Source: Vicugna pacos
Lineage: Eukaryota > Chordata > Mammalia > Artiodactyla > Camelidae
Length of the DNA: 64,000 bases
Assembly: GCF_048564905.1 (NCBI RefSeq)
Contig: NC_133021.1
Coordinates: 26,671,097-26,735,096 of the forward strand
Direction of reading: 5' to 3'
Each line of letters starts with the position of its first letter. Position 1 is the stretch's first letter. The position numbers and the translations under genes are program-made. This document shows, piece after piece, positions 58,440 through 64,000 of the stretch. The notes under the pieces were generated by a model, which did not search any database, was not told the DNA's origin, and saw only the letters and a program-made list of their open reading frames with translations.

Positions 58440-60120
58440 TACCAGTTCTAGTTTGATGTCTCTTTTGTCATTTTGTTTATCTGAAGTTCTTCCCTAATAG
58501 GTTTCTCAGGAAGAGCTCATGAAAACAATATTGCCAGAGTTCTTGTATATTAGTAATAGTTTACTGTGCCCTTTATCCTTGAAGGTTAGTTTAGTTGGAT
58601 ATAAAATCTTGGCTTACATATTCTTTCCTTTAATATTGTTACACCATTTTCCTCTGGCTTAAAAAATTACTGTCAAACACTTTGATGATTATCTGATTCC
58701 ACCTTCCCTTATAACTCAGGTGTTCCATTCATCCAAGTGCACAATGGATTTCCTTTCTTTAAAAAAACTCACTCTGTGACCATACTAGAATAAATCTCAG
58801 TGTTGGTTATTTTTGTCAATAATTTGAAGTACACACTGCATTCTTTCAATATTAAGATTTTTTTCAAGGTGCAAGAATTTTGTAAAAATCGTAGAGTTTA
58901 TAAAATTCTTTATTTACTTATCACTTTTGTTTTCTTCTTTAGGGGTTCCTATTATCCATATGTTAGATATTCTTTATAAATCTTCAAAATTTGTCATCTC
59001 TCAGATCTTTTTTCATCTCCTTTAGTTCTTTTCAACTTTAAAATTTGTCTTCCTTTTAATCTTTGATTTCTCCTAGGTCTCTAAGAACTGGGTTTATTTG
59101 TTCTTCTGTTATTCTCGTTTTTTTCTCTCATTTCCAAAATGATTTTTTTCTTTATTGCTAATTCTTAAGGCTATGCACCACATGTTTTAGTTTATCTAGT
59201 GACAGTTTGGGTTGTTCTTTATGTACATTCTTTAATGTTATGCATCTTTTTTTTTTTTAACACTTTTTAGCAAGTTTTGAAATAGTACATTAGAGTTTTC
59301 ATTTGATTTTTTAAAGCGTGTCTTTCTGATATGCTTTCACTGTCTGCAGGGACATCATTCTGCTCTTTATTCTCTTTAAATTATAGTATCTTTGCAGGGA
59401 TTTCACCTACAAATTTTTCTTCTGCTAATTTTTATTCACATTTAGTTTCCCTGTACTTTCAGAAAGAAGGGTAGTTGAACATCAAAGGTTTCAGAGCTCC
59501 CTCTTTGTTGTTCTTCAATTGTATTAAAAACATATGCTGGCTTGCTTTCTGGCATTTCCTGACTCTGTTTCCCTGCCTAACTTTAATATGAACCTTCTCT
59601 CCTTCCCTTTTTGAAAAAAAGATCTCTGCTGTCTCTACCCTTCTCAATTCTGAATCTACTCCCAAGATTTTCTTCTAGTGTGGGCAGGGTCATGGAAGAT
59701 GGTCCTGGAGGGTCAGATTTGAGAATTTCTTGAGCCAAACCATTCTAGTCCCTTCAGAAATTCTTACGCGGTCCCGTGCACTCACTTGCGACCAGGGTTG
59801 GCACATGCCCTGCCCACTTCTGGCTGCTGTGCTCATGGTAGCCTGCTGTTTTTTCCAGTCAATGCCTATTGGCTATTTTGTGATTTTTTTTTTTATCTGC
59901 TTTCAGGCCTACTGGATACCTTATTGCCATCTTTTGCTTTCTCTCACACACATACTGACAACACTCAGGTCTTGTGGTTATTGGTGGTTGGGTATAATCT
60001 ACTATATTTGAGGATTCATATTTATATTTTGGACATAAATTATCACCTAGTTTTGTTGTAAATATTCACAGGTTTTTGATTTTGATTTCCAGTTGTTCTG
60101 TCTGTTTTTATCTGGCTGTT
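58440..60120 (-). mobile_element. L1M 5' UTR-like region
   Basis: The plus strand has GGTTAGTTTAGTTGGATATA, CACCATTTTCCTCTGGCTTA, GGGGTTCCTATTATCCATAT, CAGATCTTTTTTCATCTCCT and TTTAGTTCTTTTCAACTTTA. These occur in this order in antisense L1M 5' regions. About 1.6 kb is covered at high divergence and the upper part (after 59300) is less certain. Open frames inside (for example 59730-60011) are not genes. Confidence 0.55.
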
Positions 60121-61649
60121 TTGGAAGATAAAAAATTTATACTGATCACATCACTAGGAACTTCCCAGAAACTTCCATTAGTACTATCTTTTGATATTTA
60201 AACTATTTTTTTCCATTTACTGTTAAATCACATCATTTATTACTATAAAGTCTTTCACCAAATTGATTTGAATGAAAATATCACTGAACACTTTAGTATT
60301 AGACCTACTTTCCATTGAAATAGAAACAAAACAGGCAATTCTTCTACTATGTGTTGAGATGAATGACTATATATTATATTTAAATATTATATATAATATA
60401 TATATATATATTAGGCTCATAAAGGCAGGAGGGCAAGGCAGATATTTAACCGCCTCTGTATTGCTTGGAGGTTAATAAGAGACAATGATTTATTTCCTTA
60501 AGTGGAGATTCATGGAGGAAAGCTGGCTAAGTAGTTGCAACTCCCCTCTTTGCTCCTCCTGATCAAGACTGGGGAGCTATACTCTGTTCTATGTCAGGGA
60601 AACAAATTTGCACCTGTCTGGAACGTGACTCAAGTGCATCATTTATGGCACACGGGACTTTCAACTTGAAGGAAATCTGTGTTTTCTCTACTTAAGAGAA
60701 GGGTGAGAAGAGAAAAGCACTTTATCCATCAGCACTGATTATAACATGAAGATATTAATGAGCACAGATTTAAATAAATTAGGAAAGGGGAAAACGCCAA
60801 CTTAAATTTCAGAAACAGTTTTTGATGAGAATATTAAAAAAATTCCCTAAGGCTTCTTGGCAGTGTGAGGGAAAGAAATAGTAGCAGAAGTGATTTTAAG
60901 TGGCTGGAGCTTGCATATTATATACCAGAAGCCCTCAGGATAGATTAAATCTTAGGAGAAAGAAAGATAAAGATAGAGACAGAAAAACACAAAAGAGTTT
61001 ATTCTAAGTGGAAAGTGCCAAGTATGCCTTGCCTCTCCTACTTATTTAAAGAAAGCATACATATTTAATTGTCAACTTCACCTCTTAGTAAAACTTAAGA
61101 AATTCATTTGCACAGAGAACCCTGGGAGAAAATACAGCACTTTGTGTCTCTGGTTTTACGTTACTTTCTTCTGTTTCAAGTAGGCCCTTACTGGGAAAGA
61201 TTTGTTTAAGGCATTTTAGATCAGTTGTTACTTTCCTGATAAATTCCTTTATTTTTATGCAGATTTTTTAACCAAGACAAACTGGAGCCTTGCTTGTCCG
61301 GCAGCAACACAGACATGAAATCTAAGGCATTACCCAATACTACCAACTTCCTTAAAAGGTGAGGAGTTGGTGAGTTGCCCCCCTCAGATTATTACCTCAT
61401 AAATAATTATATTCTCTGCATAGGGGAACTATAACTTTCCTTGTGGTCTTGCAAGTTTTTCTTGTTCACTTTGGGTTACCCAAAAACTAAGATGTCTTCA
61501 AAAACTGTGAGCATGCACAATCCTTCCCTCTAATTTACTTTTTTTTTTTTTTTTTTGTATTTTTCTGAAACATATATTACATTCTGGGTGGAGGAGACAC
61601 CACAATATCCTAGACTTACAGGAACAGAGTGAACCTTAAATTCATTCTA
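60121..61649. other. AT-rich unique stretch
   Basis: No exon or confident repeat is seen. A TA-rich run lies at about 60369-60411 and a T run at about 61539-61556. Confidence 0.45.
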
Positions 61650-62250
61650 GCTCATACATTTATATAATGCTTAAGTACACTCTAAATGAGGGACCTTCTT
61701 GAATGTTCAAGTACCTTGGTGATGAAGAGCTCATCACTCTGGAATCTCTGAGTACCATCTCTGACTACCTCTGATTATTACAAGGTCTTTTTATTTAGCC
61801 CATATCTCTACCTTCGTGGCTTCTCTCAGAGATCCTCATGACCATCCCTCAGATCCGTCCATAACAAGTCAGAAACCTCTCTCATGGGACAGCCCACCAG
61901 TGTGGTGGGGAGCTACCACACTCCTCCTTCTGTAATTGTCTCTGCCAGAACTGCCCCTTCCATTCACATTCCAGGCATGAGCTAGAAGTCTTTAATATTC
62001 TTAACCCTTCTCCTCTAAACACAGTTTAGGGTGACCGTGCTCCCCCACAAGCATGGGGTGCAGAATGGACTCTAGCACTTTTGATGAGATCCTTCCTGCT
62101 CTTCGGATGATAAACTGACAGCCATAGACTGTAAAGTACAAATTTTGAGATTACTTTTCACCAAAGAACTTTACCTATGTTCTCTACCTAGCCTCATGCT
62201 ACATCAAATTTTCTCCATATTAAACATGTACATATTCAAGACTCAAGTCC
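61650..62250. mobile_element. Possible CR1/L3 LINE relic
   Basis: The order of GATGAAGAGCTCATCACTCT, CATGGGACAGCCC, TTAACCCTTCTCCTCTAAAC, GGTGCAGAATGGACTCTAGC and ACTTTTGATGAGATCC resembles a CR1/L3-type LINE at very high divergence. Orientation was not settled. Confidence 0.4.
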
Positions 62251-64000
62251 AATTATAAGTTACTGAATCATAGATTTTTCAAGGTCAACAGCAAGGAAAA
62301 CTTGAAAACTAAGGAAAAAAAGATGTGACATAAATTTGGATTGAGACAAAAAATATCTGATATACAATTAAGAGACAATTGTTCCTTACTACAATCCTAG
62401 AACTTTACATTGCATTCAGATTTAGAATAAGTATCACAAATTTATTTTCCTTTTATAGAATAAAAAGTTGTCTCCTTTCAACAAAATAAATGTCTTTTCT
62501 GCTTTAAAGTATTTGCCAAGGACAACGCTTCGCACAGAGTCAATTTCAGAGAAAAATTTTTTTGAACAGATGAATGAATATAAGTAAATATTTTAATTAA
62601 TGAAAAATACAAATAGAACTAATAATCCTGACTCTATATTCCTTTACTATATGATATACGAAAAGTTGTTTTAATTTTGAATTGAAAGTTATTTTCTTCA
62701 TGTTCAGAAAGTTTTTGCAGAGGCATCGCCTCAAGAAAATAGAGCAAAATAGTCTTCATTGATTTGTAAATTAAAAGTACCTTTGGCTAATCACTGCCAA
62801 TAACGAGCATGATTGCGTCTATCATTTAAACCACACTTCTTTGCATTTCTGTTCTCTAGAGTCTGAATTTTTAATCTTCTAAACTCAAATTTTAAAATTT
62901 TAATTTTCTTATAATCAAAAACTTTGTAGTATTATTTACAAACCAAGCATATCATAACAATCAAGTTACTTAATTTAGTTGTTTTGTATTTCTGTCAGAA
63001 AAAAGTCATACTATGTGGATTTGGTGAGAAAAATAATCTATAAGTGAATACATACATTATTATTGCAAAGCAAAAATTATTACCAAAATTAAAGTTTCTA
63101 GTCTCTGTCTCCACAAGTAGACAGACTTGAGTATTTATTTTACTCAAGTTATTGCCAAAGTTGCCAAAGTTATAAGGAAGAAATTACTCAGCAGTTCGTA
63201 CTATAAGTAGAGTAATCTTCTTTTAAAGAGATGACAGAAAAATAAGATTGGAACACTTAAAACATATATCATCTACATAAAATGACATAATTCAGGCTTA
63301 CAGATGACCAAGGGGACTGTAACTCTGTGGGTTTTTATTTATTTATTCATTTGATTCTTTCATCTTTTAAAGGTTTCCCTATGGAGATTTTATATACATA
63401 TATAAAATATATGTATAAATATGTAGTGGAGATTTTATATACAGATATAAAAATATACATGTATGATATAAATATGTATTAAGATTTATTTCATGGCTTT
63501 ATGTACTATTAAAAATAATGTTGGATTATAATTAAGAAGGAATTAGAGAACTCAGTGAAATAGCAAACATTTTACTCAATATTTTTAATGTCTTCCTGAT
63601 GAAGGGAAGAAAATATTTCATTAAATTAGAAACACTATTTTAGTTTTTGGAATTTTGATTAAAATATGCTACCCAGAAGAGTAAATTAAAGATGAAATCT
63701 GTAAAAGATTTTTTTTTTAAATCTTATTTTGGTAATTGAATATATAAGGGAATCACCATGAACTTGAACTAATGCCTCAAAAATATTCAGTGATATACAT
63801 GAATAAAACTTCAGCATCTTAGAACAGAAAGTGAAGGAAGAAAGCCACAGATACACAAACACTATCTTTTTTTTTCTTGAAAGCAAACCATTTCACCTTT
63901 TCCCCCTATATATTGCTATATTTCTGGAAAGCTGTCATCTAACACAAAAGTTCCATTTATGGGGGTGACAAACCATTTCAGCTAGGATTTGCTTCATCTT
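62251..64000. other. AT-rich unique stretch
   Basis: No exon or interspersed repeat is recognised up to the end of the window, apart from a local tandem duplication listed separately. Confidence 0.45.
63382..63478 (+). repeat. Imperfect tandem duplication, unit about 45-52 bp
   Basis: TGGAGATTTTATATACATAT starts a 45-bp unit (63382-63426). TGGAGATTTTATATACAGAT starts a second, diverged and slightly longer unit (63427 to about 63478). Both are AT-rich and end in AAATATGTA. Confidence 0.85.

Noticed and set aside
59730-60061. Overlapping hydrophobic frames of 93 and 91 codons
   Set aside because: T-rich antisense L1M 5' material gives hydrophobic residues by composition.

Overview
The window looks like gene-poor nuclear DNA of a placental mammal, most probably a camelid (camel, llama or alpaca). 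The organism call rests on two copies, at 8985-9169 and 12592-12705, of a tRNA-Ala-like SINE with the head and internal Pol III boxes of the camelid 'vic' family, and on L1 3' ends of the cetartiodactyl type. The rest of the repeat load (MIR, L2, MER5, MER20, MLT1, L1M) is shared by all placental mammals. The composition is AT-rich, with no CpG island, and no functional protein-coding exon or intact RNA gene could be supported on either strand. The open frames present are short. The longest (165 to 194 codons) fall in old LINE sequence, cross microsatellites or show no recognisable domain.

Layout. 1-9 kb is mostly unique sequence with an L1 3' end (3733-3925), an old L1M (about 4300-4944) and MIR pieces. 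9-13.5 kb is a cluster of young and old retroelements: a camelid SINE, two L1 insertions in opposite orientation about 80 bp apart, and an old L1M carrying a second SINE. 14-28 kb is unique sequence with L2 and MIR relics on both strands. 28.3-32.8 kb holds three solitary LTR fossils of three different retroviral classes. 35.6-37.7 kb has degraded coding-like sequence on the minus strand, perhaps a processed pseudogene of a host gene I could not identify, followed by a MER20 DNA transposon with a TG repeat inside it. 38-45 kb is largely unique. 45.4-46.1 kb is an L1 fragment. 51.8 kb holds a very small tRNA-Thr-derived insertion with perfect target-site duplications. 52.5-54.2 kb is a long L2 relic. 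57.5-60.1 kb is LTR-like and L1M 5' material. 60-64 kb is AT-rich and largely featureless.

No operon, gene pathway or new enzyme system is visible. The most interesting object is the 41-bp insertion at 51787-51827. It carries exactly the first 35 nt of tRNA-Thr plus a six-base leader, has no A tail, and lies between identical 12-bp duplications, which fits the 'tailless retropseudogene' class. All family names come from recognition by eye, not from a database search, and boundaries of old repeats are approximate.
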